From the NCBI GenBank assembly GCA_037447655.1, contig JBBHKE010001593.1, positions 39,523 through 103,522 on the forward strand: a stretch of DNA of 64,000 bases, in the 5' to 3' direction. The position numbers were made by a program, and so were the translations under genes. Below are positions 48,387-60,778 of this stretch, in pieces; position 1 is the stretch's first letter, and each line of letters begins with the position of its first letter. A model generated the notes under the pieces. That model saw nothing but the letters and a program-made list of their open reading frames with translations, had not been told where the DNA came from and ran no database searches. The DNA comes from Zygnema cylindricum. Lineage: Eukaryota > Streptophyta > Zygnematophyceae > Zygnematales > Zygnemataceae.

Positions 48387-50783
48387 TACTGTTGGCCTAG
48401 TTTGGCGATTTTTTTTTGACTCCCTCACTTGGTTAGTTCCTTTCTCTTCCTGCAATTCAGTTAGCTAGATTCCCTTCTTGTCTTCCTGATTCAGTTGATT
48501 TGTTTACCTTCTTCTATCTCATTCACTTAGTTTTGTTTCCCTCATTCAGTCCTTACATGTTATCATGGTTGCCCCAGACTTAACGCTATGTCCATATCAA
48601 CCTCGAAAGGATTTATTTCAGTGATTTTACGCTAGTAAGTTTAAAATGTAGTGTTTGACAATAAGTTTGTCACATTCCCGACTCAAGCAGTTGTTATCAC
48701 GGCCACTAAAATTGTGTAGCAACGTTTCTAGTGTGCTCAAGTGCCTATGAAGTATCCTTGAACAAGTGTTTAGCTGGTAGGAATAGCACAACTGGGATCC
48801 AAGAAAGAATATTTAGAATGACATTTGTTACTGTCCAAACTCGCAAACCTCCAATAATTCCAAGTTATCCAGAAAGTTTTTAGGCTGAAATTTTCCGACA
48901 TTTGCAATTATCAAGAAAAACAAAGAACGAGATAGAGCCACTACCATGTGTCCTCAATGGTATTAAGAATCACTTGTAAGAACGTGACACAAGCTTGGGA
49001 CAAATATAACTGGGACAATGGGAATTTAGGAGCTGCATGGCTTTGCCGTGTCCTTCTTATCCTTTTTTTAATTTGAGACAGAACTTGAATACAACCATAG
49101 TGTCTATTTTACATTGACCGTGGGTATTGCCACATGGCTATCATTTTCCAGGTTACATAATGTTAAACCCAAATATAAGTGGAAGAGAAAGCCAGTTGTT
49201 TGAGCATCAAAACAATATTCCAAAATATTCGGTGTTAAGCAAAATTCCGGAAAAATATGTGCAATAACGAATACATTTTGAAAGCACAACCAGATTCCAG
49301 CCCACAGTGAAGACTATTGCATTATGCCGATGAACCTTTGTGTATTTCCCAAAGGCACATTCATGTGTTCGAGGACATAGGTGTTCCGTCACCTTCGTCT
49401 AACTGTTTGTAAGATGTATTTATGCACTTCATGCCATTTATACGAATTGAAGCCTAATGATACCAGGGACAAAGTAATATAACCTGGAAAGAAAGAGCGG
49501 CAATAGTTGCAAATTTCAGGCCACTGTTGTATTTTACACAAGAGGTTGCTTATATCGAACATACAGAGAAAATAGTGCCCTTGACATAGTTTTCACGAGT
49601 ACTCGTGGGTGCAATTATATCTTTGACATGTTTGAATGTCCAAATGAAGTAAAAACTTTCCTGTATTACACCTGTCTGTATGTAAGGTGAATGCAGAAGC
49701 AAACCTAAAACATTCCACACAAGTCGAAGATGTGAACCGACTGTACTACCCAATAATCAGTTGCAAGCTAAAAGGTATGATAACGCGGCTAACTCTTCTG
49801 CCCATCGCTATTAAGTTAAACGTTTTGAGGACAGTCAAAAGAGTCTAATCCTATAATGGACCGTTAGGTTTTTCTTCTGAGGCAAGCAATTGAACTGTGA
49901 TGGTCTTGCCTTTTGTGCATGACGTCACAATTGGAAATCGTAAAAATATATAGCTAGAAAAAGAGCTTTGACTGCCCAAAAAAACTCTGATAACAATTGG
50001 TGTTGTTTTCCAAGTTCACTAATTGAACATGACCTGGCCGAAAACCATGTATTTGTATGTTACTACTCTTGGGTGATCTAATGTGATGTATGAAGGTTTA
50101 GAACACCTTTGGTAAAAAATTGAATGTCCTGATAAAAAAGGAACATTCTACACTTGAATGTAATCAACTAGCCTAATGAATAAAACGGACAGCACGGCTG
50201 GCCCAAAAAGGCTGCTTGGAACTGAAATAGAGAGCTGCAGACATGAACTTGATTCCAGTGATCCAGTCAGAAACACACCAGATCGAAAAGCTATGGGTTT
50301 TTCATGGTTTTCCTAGGCTCAAAGAGTCAATCAAGCATGCCATAGTCAAAAGCGTGAAATGCTTGAGACCAAGAAGACCTAAACAACCATGGATTGGAAC
50401 TGAAACAGTCGACATCACACAAAAATGGAAATTATTACACCTGCAACAATTCCCTTGAAGAAGAAAATTAAGGGAGTAGTACGTGAATGACACTGGCCTT
50501 TTTTTAACCAAGGTCACCATAGATGCTCCTAACTCTGTCTGCCCATGAACAAGGATAGCACCATCTCTTAAATTCACAAAAGTTTTACATCTGAAACTAC
50601 ACTTCTGAACTGATCGGCAAAAAATACATAACCAAATTTTGGTTCTCAAATTGGTGCTGCCTTTCGATATTTAAAAAATGGTGCACAAAGACACAACCCT
50701 ACCTACAATGACGCGTAAAATCAACTGTCAGTATACAAATTTTGTTCATTCCCCTGATCAGTTGAGCTCACTGAAGAGAATTG
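48387..50783. other. Convergent intergenic region between HUS1 and the Mpv17-family gene
   Basis: No coding region is supported. It contains family B MITE copy 2 (49829-49977), immediately preceded by a family C fragment (GCCCATCGCTATTA at 49800). The rest is unique AT-rich sequence. Confidence 0.6.
49829..49977. mobile_element. CAGTCAAA-ended MITE, family B copy 2
   Basis: It starts GGACAGTCAAAAGA and ends CTTTGACTGCCC. The interior matches copy 1 at 25866 (see there). It lies in the HUS1/Mpv17 3' intergenic space. Confidence 0.8.
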
Positions 50784-52807
50784 CTAAGAATCTTTAGACT
50801 CCTTTTGTTGCCAAAAAATGGAAGCAAGCCATTTCTTCCATGGAGCATCTTCTTCGTACTTGAGCCATGATAACCAAGAGCTGTCAAGAAGACAGACAGC
50901 ATTTACAAACAGCAGCTGATGCTGTACAGGGACAAAACGAAAGTTGGCTATCTGAACTGCCGGCCAAACCATACCTTCCGTCAATAAGGCCGGAAGAAAG
51001 TCACGAGCAATGCCCTGCTTTACTTGCCCCCAAGAATTTCCAGAAACTACACCAGTCCAAGTAAAGAAGGCTACGAGATGAACCGGGCCAAAAACAAAGG
51101 TGTCACATAGCACCTTAGTTGCAATGAAAGGCACTGTATTTGGCCGCAACAACCACCGATGGCGAACAACATGCTCCAAACCTTGGTACCTGCAACAAAC
51201 ACATCCACCCACACGTTCAGGAGCAGCAAAATTCTGCCTACATGTATACCAACATGTATACTTTACCAATTCCGTGCTCGTGTAATTTGACTTTGCAAAC
51301 GATCAAACAGACAGCTACACTTGTGAAAGAGACCCAGCCACTCAACCATTACAGAACTCATTTCTCGAAAATGCATATATAACTAGTTCTCCTGTATGGC
51401 AAACTCAACTGACTTCAACAATTTGACATAAAAAAAGCTTTTAGAGCTCACAGCAATACAACAGTAAACTCACTGGTTTCTTCTTTCAAATTTTTCTAAT
51501 CGTAGCACCACATTTTTGACAACGATGGAACAAAAACGTCACAGAATGGTCCACGAAGACACTATGTGTTTCTAGCCGCCTAATGATACAAATTGGATTC
51601 TTCTAGTCCTACTGTACATTAGTTGACAAATGCTGGGCCCCATTCATTCAGTATGAATCGCGGAAACCTTGAAGCCCATAGTTTCACAAGTTCCCTGCCG
51701 ATGGTTTCACACATATTACAATCCTACAACCCTAGAATAAAATGATTAATGCGTCCACTTCAAAGACAATTCTGAAAAGCTCTGACTCAATCTGAGCTCT
51801 ACACTATCCTTAGCACCTCACGTCACCAGGATATAACGCTGACAGCGCAAGAGGTCCATTTCTTGCCTAAAGTTGTAAAAAATTGCCATTCCTGGATATT
51901 TGGAAGATACAACTTGATTATTCGTTAATCTCTTCTACATAAATTATTTACCAATTGCAGTTATTATATGACTAGAAACATCCCAACAACACAGGGATCA
52001 ATACAGTACAATGCAAATTTTTTAGCAGTCATTAGCATGACCGTGTTGATTTCAAATTCTTGGATAACTCTCCAATTGGTAAAAATGCTTTAACTAGAAA
52101 AGATCATACAGTTATCAGTCGAAAAGCTTACCAATAATGGCCAAGAGGTCCAACAAAACATAAACCGAATAAACCAGTCGTCAACACACGTGTTTTATTT
52201 ATACGCAGATTAGATTCTTGCGAGCTTTCATGGGCATTTCCTATGGCGCCCTGCTCACCTCCAGCCTGCATAAATTTTTGACATTCCAGCTTTCACTTAA
52301 ATAAAAAATTCCAGACAAAGTGGCTCCAGTTGGTTATTCTGCGAAGAACTTAGATAGGATAATAAAATGGAAACAAGCGAGTTGTGGCAAGAAAGGGATA
52401 CAAGAGTTTAATGCCAGTGGTGCCAAATGTCAAGGAACGATAAACCCCAATCGGTCAATCAGGACCAATATGAAAACCTAGAACAGCAAAAGAGACAAAA
52501 ATATCTAAAACAATTCATCACATGACCAGCTTTAAAATCACCTCAAACTGCAACTGCTATGTACGCCAAAATGGCTCACCCTTTCTATGTCAGAAGGAAC
52601 ATGTTTTGCATTACGTGATCGTATTTGTAACTCATTGCGTAACAGAAGGCTCTGCTTTCGCTTTTGCATAGAAATATCAACAGTCTGAGCTAGACAGTCT
52701 CCACATGCCCACAGTAAAGCAGATGTGGCAGCTTGAGTCCTGACTGGCCGTACAGAAAGCTGCTCTTGATACCACATCCATGCTGTCCTTGCAGCAGATA
52801 GAGCCAT
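50784..52807 (-). CDS. Mpv17/PMP22 family membrane protein
   Basis: This is a small integral membrane protein of the peroxisomal or inner mitochondrial membrane. Family members act as channels or in metabolite/nucleotide homeostasis, but the exact substrate is unknown. Three exons keep phase: 52807-52580, 52265-52132 and 51189-50784, giving 255 residues. The N-terminus has the family start (WMWYQEQLSVRPVRTQAATS, then GDCLAQ). The middle has GLCFVGPLGHYWYQGLEHVV. The last exon holds TKVLCDTFVFGPVHLVAFF, DFLPALLTEGMVWPAVQIAN and FRFVPVQHQLLFVNAVCLL, with several hydrophobic segments. A hydrophilic insert (QKRKQSLLLRNELQIRSRN, then AGGEQGAIGNAHESS) replaces the short DW-R loop of most relatives. 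Confidence 0.92.
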
Positions 52808-53676
52808 GGGAAAGTGGTAACCAGAACTGCTTAAAAGTCTAACCGCATATGGAGATTACGAGATGTACAGAATAACTAAATAGATCAAAATTTAAAGTTG
52901 AGAATGTGATTGATAAGTTAAGACAAGTTGCATCTTTGCCAGAAAAAGCACCAACTGGAGAAGATATACAGTCTGAAATTAAAGAGAGAGTCAACCAACA
53001 GGAGAAGGAAACTTAGAAAAGCATTCTGCAGAAAATGAAGCTGATGGTTCTTGTTTCCAAAAAACAAAAGTATGTGCAAGAATTTATTTAATCACCCTGG
53101 AGGCGGCTGAACGGACGCCATTACCAGAGTTCCATAACTTCTTGCCGATGAGAGGAGAATTTAAAGGTTGGACTTCGAGCGTAGGAATCTATGTCCAGAA
53201 AGTGCGGACATTTCGTATGGTGTCCCGCATAGAAGTTCCCTTACCGTGCGAAAAGGACAGCTAAAATAACTGCCCCAAACTATTTCATCACTGCAGTATA
53301 CCGAAAATGTTACACGTGTGTTTAACACTACGTCTTTACCCCTTCCATACAGATATTTGTCAGTAACATTCGAGTTAACGCACTTTAGAACTATCGCACA
53401 AAAAGGCAAAAAGCTCCTTCCATGGCTAAAATGTGCGAAAACAGTTGGAAACGAATCAAACGATATACGTGGTTTCCCCATACTATATGCGTATCATGGG
53501 GTATAATACGCGTCTATATCACCTCATATAGCGTTCCCAAATGTTCTCGCACATTTGAACTATGGTACAAACTTACAAAGACATTGCCATGCCAAAACAC
53601 ACTTACGGATTAATATACATGCAGGATGCAAGAGGCAATTATTTATGGTAGCCGTCTGTAAGCCAGAGGTGTGGCC
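52808..53676. promoter_or_regulatory. Divergent promoter region of the Mpv17-family and GNAT genes
   Basis: The 870-bp gap between two outward-facing start codons must carry both promoters. Palindromic MITE family A copy 3 (53424-53562) occupies the GNAT-proximal part. No core promoter motif could be fixed. Confidence 0.5.
53424..53562. mobile_element. Palindromic MITE, family A copy 3
   Basis: It begins CTAAAATGTGCGAAAACAGT and ends TTCTCGCACATTTGAAC, flanked by CCATGG and CTATGG. It lies about 115 bp before the GNAT start codon, so it may be transcribed in the 5' UTR or act on the promoter. Confidence 0.85.
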
Positions 53677-55806
53677 ATGGCGGTGGCTTTTGTTAAAGCC
53701 ACCACTTTTCTGCCTCGATACAACTTATTCTCCCTTCCTGATGTCCATCGTCCTCGCCAAACTGTTTCCCTAGGGATCACGCCCGTCTATGGCGTTGCAA
53801 CACAGCCAGACATTGCTCGTCCTCTAAGAGAGGTTCTGCCTCTTACCATACGGCAAGCATTTCACTCATTGGATCTTCAGGGAGCGGCTGCTCTTCGCTC
53901 ACACTCTTTTTTGTCGTTTCCTGCTGGACGGTCACCTTCATTTGCCGAGGTTTGTTGTTAAATACACTATGATGACATTTTTGCTGAAGTTTGAAGAGGA
54001 AAACTCGATCCTCAATTTTCCTTCAATTTCAGAATGCTTCTGAATAAACTCTTCTTTTTCTCATGTTCTGCATGTTTTCCGTTCAACTTTGCTGATTTCT
54101 TCGATATCTGTTAGTTTTCTTGTTTAGCCAATTGGACGTAATTTCCGTCCGCTAGGTAGAATGTGTAGCTTCTCAAAAATCTGCTTAATTTTATTCCTAA
54201 GCAAGAGAACAGTTCAGGATGGAAATCTTAATTCGGATTTTCTACAGCATGCAGACTGCAGAACGAATTTTCTGAATGGAGATTGGTTTCTTCAAGTGTG
54301 GATGAGATTCTATTTATTAATTTCATTTCTATGCGAGTTGCATGTGTAGGTAAACCTGATGCATATGCCAGGCATGTAGAAGGGATATCCATGATGAGTG
54401 CTATTCGAGCAGTAAATTAGCTAAAGACCTAGCAAGCTAAGCTTAGTCAATTCAACTTTTAATGTAAAGAAAGGTCAAACAGGAGGCTTTTTTCCTAGTA
54501 ACTTGCAGTACATTTGCATTCTGATTGATTGAAGAACAAGTGAGGCGATGATGTACAGCGCCACAGAAAAACACGAGCAGAGGACGAATGGCACGTATTG
54601 GAGGCAAAGATCGCAGGCACTGAGCCAGGCTTCAAGCGCGTGGCCTGCTTGATTGCCCTTTGTGACTATGATGCGCTTCCAGAAATTTCAGATGAACTTG
54701 ACTCCACCTGTGCGGTGAGTGACTTGTGCTGGTACTGAAATCGGACGGAGAGGAAATAACTAGAGTAACTACATTCTGACAGAGCGGTTGCGTGGAGTAT
54801 ACATGGTCTTTTCCAGGAGTATTTTTTTTTAGGTGACAAGGAGGCCAATGTAGAAGAACTTTACTGTTATTTATGTTTACTGGAGTACACTATAAGACAA
54901 TTTGTCGTATTGATCACTGCAGCTAGGCCAAGCTAACGCCTGCATTCAGCTTTAGTGGCTTTGCTTTCACTCTTTATGTTTTATCGGTCGGATATCACAC
55001 TTTTTCAAGAAGAATTTTTGTTGTTCTGTCCGATTTTCAGGTAGAATTTATAGAAGGACGGGAACGATGGGTTGTTGGAACTCTGGATGTAAATCTTGGA
55101 CCGCGCCTTCCTGGAGAGGAGCTAGCCGGACGACATCCAAAGGTACTTGTTGTTTTCACAGCAGGCACTCTGACGGATGGCTCACAGGTTGATGCATGTA
55201 TTTGATACTTGAGACTTTCATTCAGCAGTCGCTTTTGTCAATGACATATTGTGTATTTTTCTGCAGGGTGATGACGCAGGTTTGCGACGTGCATATTTAT
55301 CAAATGTTTGTGTGGCTCTAACTGCAAGGAGGAGGGGAGTTGCAGCTGCTCTATTGCAGGAATCAAAACAACTGGCTTATCAATGGGGTAAAATTCCAAT
55401 CCATCTAATGCTCCATTCTTCTATTTACTGTGCATGGAGCAAGGGTCTTAGATTATTTACGCTACTAAGCGCTCGTCCAGGAGAGTGGACTGACTGGATG
55501 CAGGAGTGAGAGTTTTTTCTCCTATTCTTATTTGTCTTCAGAGAATAGTGATGAATTGACGGTAATGATTGAGTGACCTTTACCTTTTTGCTATATGGTG
55601 AAGTTCTCAGGTTGTATCCTTGGTTTTTTGCAGGTATAGAAGACTTGTATGTGCATGTTGTGGCAGAAAACGAGCCAGCCAGAGAACTGTATCGTACTTG
55701 TGGATTTGCTTTTGAACAAGAGGAAACAGCAGCGTCAGCCAGACTGTTGTGCCGTCCACGACGTTTACTGCTACGAAACCATCTCGACTCAACTTTGTTT
55801 ACTTAA
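53677..55806 (+). CDS. GCN5-related N-acetyltransferase, plastid-type
   Basis: This is a GNAT-fold acetyl-CoA-dependent transferase. Plant homologues (plastid GNAT6/7/10 group) acetylate protein N-termini and lysines, but the substrate here is unknown. Five exons keep phase: 53677-53949, 54559-54714, 55041-55142, 55267-55387 and 55634-55806, giving 274 residues. The first ~50 residues (MAVAFVKATTFLPRYN start) are acid-poor, as in a transit peptide. The core has WVVGTLDVNLGPRLPGEE (strand 2-3), RAYLSNVCVALTARRRGVAA with the R-x-x-G-x-A acetyl-CoA loop near residue 202, and LYVHVVAENEPARELYRTCG plus FAFEQEE (motif B). It ends in an Arg/Leu-rich tail (CRPRRLLLRNHLD). I chose the ATG at 53677, since the in-frame GTG just upstream is not a eukaryotic start. 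Confidence 0.92.
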
Positions 55807-56986
55807 CCAATTAGGGTTGACTTAATCAAATTAGGGTTTCGAGACAGTCCGGATCCATTGTCACTCATATTGCTCACAGGAGTTTCCCAATTCCTATCCG
55901 TTTTTGTGGTTTCATCAGTGTATATAATTTGATTGTAGGATTGTTCAGTAATCAGTATAATTGGTAAGGGGACCATAATGTGACTCCTTCTCCATTGTTG
56001 AGCCTAGAATCGTACTAGCGTGATACTGTAGTGAAAGGCGTGGATTGAGTATAGCGTGCCTAGTCACAAGTTGCTTATTCGTCCAATTTGTTTCTCTTGA
56101 CGAACTAATTCGTTCCAAGATCGCTAAGTCTTTTGCCAGCACCTTGGCGGCTTAATAGTGTATTCTCACATGTTGGTATTATATCCATATATGAAGGCAT
56201 GTACAGGTTCGGCAATATGAACTTTTTCATAGCTATGGAACTTAATGTGCAAGCACCTTCCTTGTCGTCTTTCTCCCACACGTCGATACGTGCTTTTGAC
56301 ATTTTGGCCTGGAATGATGTCCATATTTCAAAGTTAAAATGGTTGTTGTTACATTCTGTGCCAGCTACAATGCAGACTTATCTGCCTTATATTTTCAACA
56401 AGCTGTAATTTGTTGCCCAACATCTTACTTATGGTTTCTCAGTTCTCAACCTTGTTCAGCGTCTGTTGTTGGTGTCCTTTTGCCGTATTATTGTTCACAT
56501 CTTGCAATTTGCCAAAAAGCCAATGGTTGTTTTCTACCGGCACATCAGATATTTTATACACCATTAATAGCTATTAGCATCAATAACACTTTTCGGTGCC
56601 AGTGGCTTTTGGCACCTGAACATAAAATAGCTTCAATAACACAATGATTTTCTCTTTAGGGCTAATTTGCGAAATGGTTGCAAGTTGTCTAAGTTGCATA
56701 GGCCTAAATTAAAATTGATTGGCACATCATGCAGCTTACTTGTTCCAATACTTCACGGCTCAAATTCCGACCTTTACATGTTACTGTGAGGTCTAATGCC
56801 AGGCATAGATGTGAGGGAGTAAACCAGTGACGTAGCATCAAAGCATTTGCAAAACGCTTCATTGTCTATAACTTTGTGTACTATTCTCTATGCATTCTGA
56901 AAATGTTTCTGGCTCAATTGAGAATCTCAAAGCTTCCATCGAATATGTTATAATTTCTATAAAAATGGGTGATTTCACGTGTTTGA

Positions 56987-57056
56987 TATCTTTAATTTTT
57001 AATGCTTAAAATCTTTAATTTTTAATGCTTAAAATCTTTAGTTTTTAATGCTTGAT
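56987..57056 (+). repeat. Triplicated ~23-bp unit
   Basis: ATCTTTAATTTTTAATGCTT occurs three times in tandem, the last with one change (TAGTTTTTAATGCTTGATG). Confidence 0.9.
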
Positions 57057-57100
57057 GTTTTACCTCCATTCCTACACAATTCTGCATCTATGGACGAACA

Positions 57101-57245
57101 AAAGAGGAGAACAAGTATGTCATCCAAAAACTTACAACTTTTGTTGACGATAAACAAACGATGCCTTTTAAAGAGGAGAACAAGTATGTCATCCAAAAAC
57201 TTACAACTTTTGTTGACGATAAACAAACGATGCCTTTTAAAGAGG
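57101..57245 (+). repeat. Perfect 69-bp tandem duplication
   Basis: The unit beginning AAAGAGGAGAACAAGTATGT occurs twice without a mismatch (57101 and 57170) and a third time for its first seven bases. Since 69 is divisible by three, both strands stay open across it, but I find no supporting gene. The identity suggests a very recent duplication or an assembly artefact. Confidence 0.95.
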
Positions 57246-57735
57246 TTCGCTATCTCCTCTTTTAAACTAACAAGCTGTGAGCTTGTGTTTTGTTTTTTTT
57301 TTGTTTGTTTCGTTTTGTTGGCTTTTCATTTTATTCTTTTTACCATCTTTTTATTTTTTTTCTTCTTTCTTCTTTCTTCATTTTTATTCTTTCATTTTTC
57401 ATTTTTCATTATTCATCATTCATTTTTCTTGTTTCTTTCTTTGTAAAATACGGTCCCTCCCACACAATTCCTTTGTCATCACCAAACTAGACTTGTCACC
57501 GAAAAACATTACAGCCAATACAAACGAATTCTAAAAAAACTAAGGGGAACCAATGGAGAATAAATAAGAAATCGAACATCAAATCGAAGATCATATTACG
57601 AAAAAAACGTATTAAATAAAACATACGATTCAAATCTGTTCAAACACGACGACTCCACAAAACTGTGGTTTAACGGAAACTGAAACCGACAAAGACTCTA
57701 GAGAACCAAAAACATGAAAAAGATTTATTGATCGT

Positions 57736-57790
57736 GTGGGAGAGTGAGAGGGAGGGAGGGAGGGGGGGGGAAATCTTTAATTAGGGGGGG
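57736..57790 (+). repeat. G-run rich segment with G-quadruplex potential
   Basis: GAGAGGGAGGGAGGGAGGGG and a following run of G residues give at least four G3 tracts with 1-base loops on the plus strand. Another G-run follows at 57785. Confidence 0.8.
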
Positions 57791-58180
57791 GATCTTTAAT
57801 TTCCAAACATTAGGGTTTTAGAAAATGTCATTTAAAGATTTTTAGGATTTTTAAGGTACTTCATAGATATTTATTCGGGTTTTTCAAAAAAGGGCCATTA
57901 TTTCTAGGGTTTTTTCAGATCCTCTAGAGATTATTATTAGGATTATTTGAGATCCTTGCGGTGTTTTTTTAGGGTTTTTTAGGATTACTTAGGAGTTTTT
58001 GAGGGTTATCTAGGAACCTTTGAGGTTTTCTTTCGTCAGAAACATGGTTTTTCAAACGACTTTCTAAGATTTTCTAGAGCTATTTTTTGATATTTTTAGG
58101 ATTTTTCCCGAGTTTTTCCGGGATTTTCGGGTTTCTTGGGATTCGTTGGGTTTTTTTAGGTTTTTGTTTTTGGGGTTTTC
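57790..58180 (+). repeat. Degenerate TTTTTAGGG-like array, NUDT 3' flank
   Basis: Words such as TTAGGGTTTT, TTTTTAGGATTTTT and AGGGTTTTTT recur about every 10-20 bp without a fixed unit. It lies just downstream of the NUDT stop codon (sense strand CCTAAAAA). Confidence 0.75.
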
Positions 58181-58183
58181 TCT

Positions 58184-58938
58184 TCATGAAGAAAGTGAAA
58201 TCTCGTAGAGAGCCGCGGCTCCCATATGACATCCGGGCATCGAAGTCGTTATTTTTCGAAGCTCCTCGAGGGAAAGACAAACCAGTTTTGTGGACTCGAA
58301 ACCGTGCAAAGCTTCTTTGTAAACCTCCAAAACCTCCCTCGAAGAAAGCGAGCACCGAGCTTTGAAAACCGAAATCGGACGAACGTTTTGGCACCGCTGC
58401 GCCAGCCCTATAAACCGGAGGTCCGTCTGAATTCGCAAAAAAAGAAAAAAAACACAAAAGGACAAAAAACACAAAAAGACATACAGAAAGACAGATTCAG
58501 AAAAAGACAAAATTGAAAACCGAAATCGGATGAACATCTCGGCACTGCTGGGCCAGTCTGATAAACTGGAGGTCCGTCTGAATTTGCAAAAAGACAAAAA
58601 ACACAAAAGACATAAAAAACACAAAAACAATTTCAGAAAAATTCAGACAGATATTCAGAAAAAGACAATTGAAATGCGAAATCGTGCGAACGTTTCGGCA
58701 CTGCTGGGCCAGTCCGATAAAACGGAGGTCCATTCACAAAGAGACAAAAGCATAAAAAGACAATTAAGCACAAGAAAGACATTCAGAAAAAGACATTCGG
58801 AAAAAGACAAATTTGAAAACCGAAATCGGACGAACATTTCACTACCGCTGGATTCAGAAAAAAGAGAAAAACCAGAAAGAGACAAAAAAAACACGTGGAT
58901 GAAAAAATATGAGAAAAACAAAATATGACTTGAAAAGA

Positions 58939-58980
<42 letters not shown>

Positions 58981-60743
58981 GAAAAAAAAACAGCGAAAGC
59001 CTCAAACTTCATTTTTAAAACCAATGTTCATATAAAAAGAATTTTTGACATACGCTGTTTTTTCTTCGGACGGACGGTTAAAATCCTTGTTTGTTGTTTA
59101 AACAAGAAAAAAGATAAGAAAGATGAAAGAGGATAAATAAGAACTTAATAAGGAGATTTGAAAACCAAAGGGAAAAAAATAGTTGACAAAATCAATTCAC
59201 ATAATTAATAAATGGACTGAACTAATCCACTGAATTAATAGACCGTATCAACTAATAGAATTAAAAAATATCCACAAACGGAATTTAATTGATTTAATTT
59301 GATTTAGTTTGATTTATGGAATTAACCGACAGAATTAATCAACAAAAACAGTTACACATTTATTAATTTAAATATTGTGTAGATTAATAAATTGTTCAAA
59401 TAGTATAACTGACTTCCGATGCAATCTCTCTCCCTCCCTCCCTCCTCCCTCCTTCCCCTCCCGTCCCTCCAGTCCCTCCCTCCCTCCTCTCCTTCCCTCC
59501 CTCTCTCTCTCTCTCTTGTTCAAGCTTACATTGCTTCTAGAGTAAATAAAATTAGTACTAAACAATGCGAAACAATACCAACTAACCACTCTAATTTGAG
59601 CTTCAATTATTGTCGGTGGTTTTTTTTTGGTTTTATTCTACACTTGTTATAGATGTAAAAAGAAAAATGATTAAATGCAAAAAAGGAAAAATAAAAGAAA
59701 AGTGGGCATTAAATTACTGTTATTTACAACACTAACAATGATACGTGGGAAAAAAAAGTGATCGACTCTAAATTGAAGGAGAAAAGACCCAAGATCTACA
59801 TTATTTTTAAAGTCAAAATATGTATATAACAACAAAAAAATAGCAAAAAAAAGATAACAATAATAATAACAATATTAACAATTATAACAATAAGAATAAA
59901 AAGAACAACAACAATAACAATAACAATAATAATAATGATAATGGTAACGATAATGGCAACAGTAACAATAACCATAACAATAATTATAATGACAAATATC
60001 TATATAATATCTGTATAGAAAAAAAAGAAAAAGAAAACAGGGAAAACAAAAAAACACTTGCCAGAGATTCCGCGGGTGCCCCGGTTTCCTCCACGATTTC
60101 GCGAATCACTCCCTCGAACATTTCATCAGCGATTAAACGGTTTAACTCTACTTTTGGTGTCTCCGAAAAACCGTCCGACGAAATCCCAACTTCAGAGGGC
60201 TGCTCTGCAGGCAGCCCCCCAAAAAAAAAAAAACAGGGACAGACACAGGTAAAGAAAGAAATAAATAAATAAATGGATAAATACATGGATAAATGAATGG
60301 ATAAATGGACAAAGGAATGGATAAATAAATGGAAAAATTCGATAAATGGATAAATGAAAATAAAATGGATAAATAAATGGATACATAAAGAGATAGAAAA
60401 ATGGAAAAATGAATAAATGAACGAACGGACAAAGGAACGGATGAACGAATAAACAAATAAATAAGAAAAATCAAAGAAAGATAAAGAGAATTAAAACCGA
60501 CCTCTGAATGTCCTCCGGGAAAAACCGGACAACCGGGAAATTCTCCTACCGAAGAACCTCGTTGAAGAGTAATAATTAAATTATCGGAAGTTTCCACAAT
60601 CGCCGCGTTTCCAAAAGCATTCGACATATGTTTGCATTTTTCTGAATTCGAAGAACTTTCCGAGAGGAAATTTCGCCAATTATTATGAAGGTTGGTACCG
60701 ATAAAAGTCCTAAAAGAATCATTTTCTACCGTGTTAGAATGAA

Positions 60744-60778
<35 letters not shown>

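Larger units (their letters stand above)
55807..58183. other. Convergent region between GNAT and NUDT genes, repeat-rich at its right
   Basis: No gene is supported. The left half is AT-rich unique DNA, with a family C-like fragment near 56560-56660. The right half holds the repeats listed separately at 56987, 57101, 57736 and 57790. Confidence 0.6.

Noticed and set aside
51640-51750. Possible extra exon of the Mpv17-family gene (frame with CETIGRELVKLWASRF)
   Set aside because: The phase does not match, and exons 2 and 3 join directly with correct phase across HYW-YQGL.
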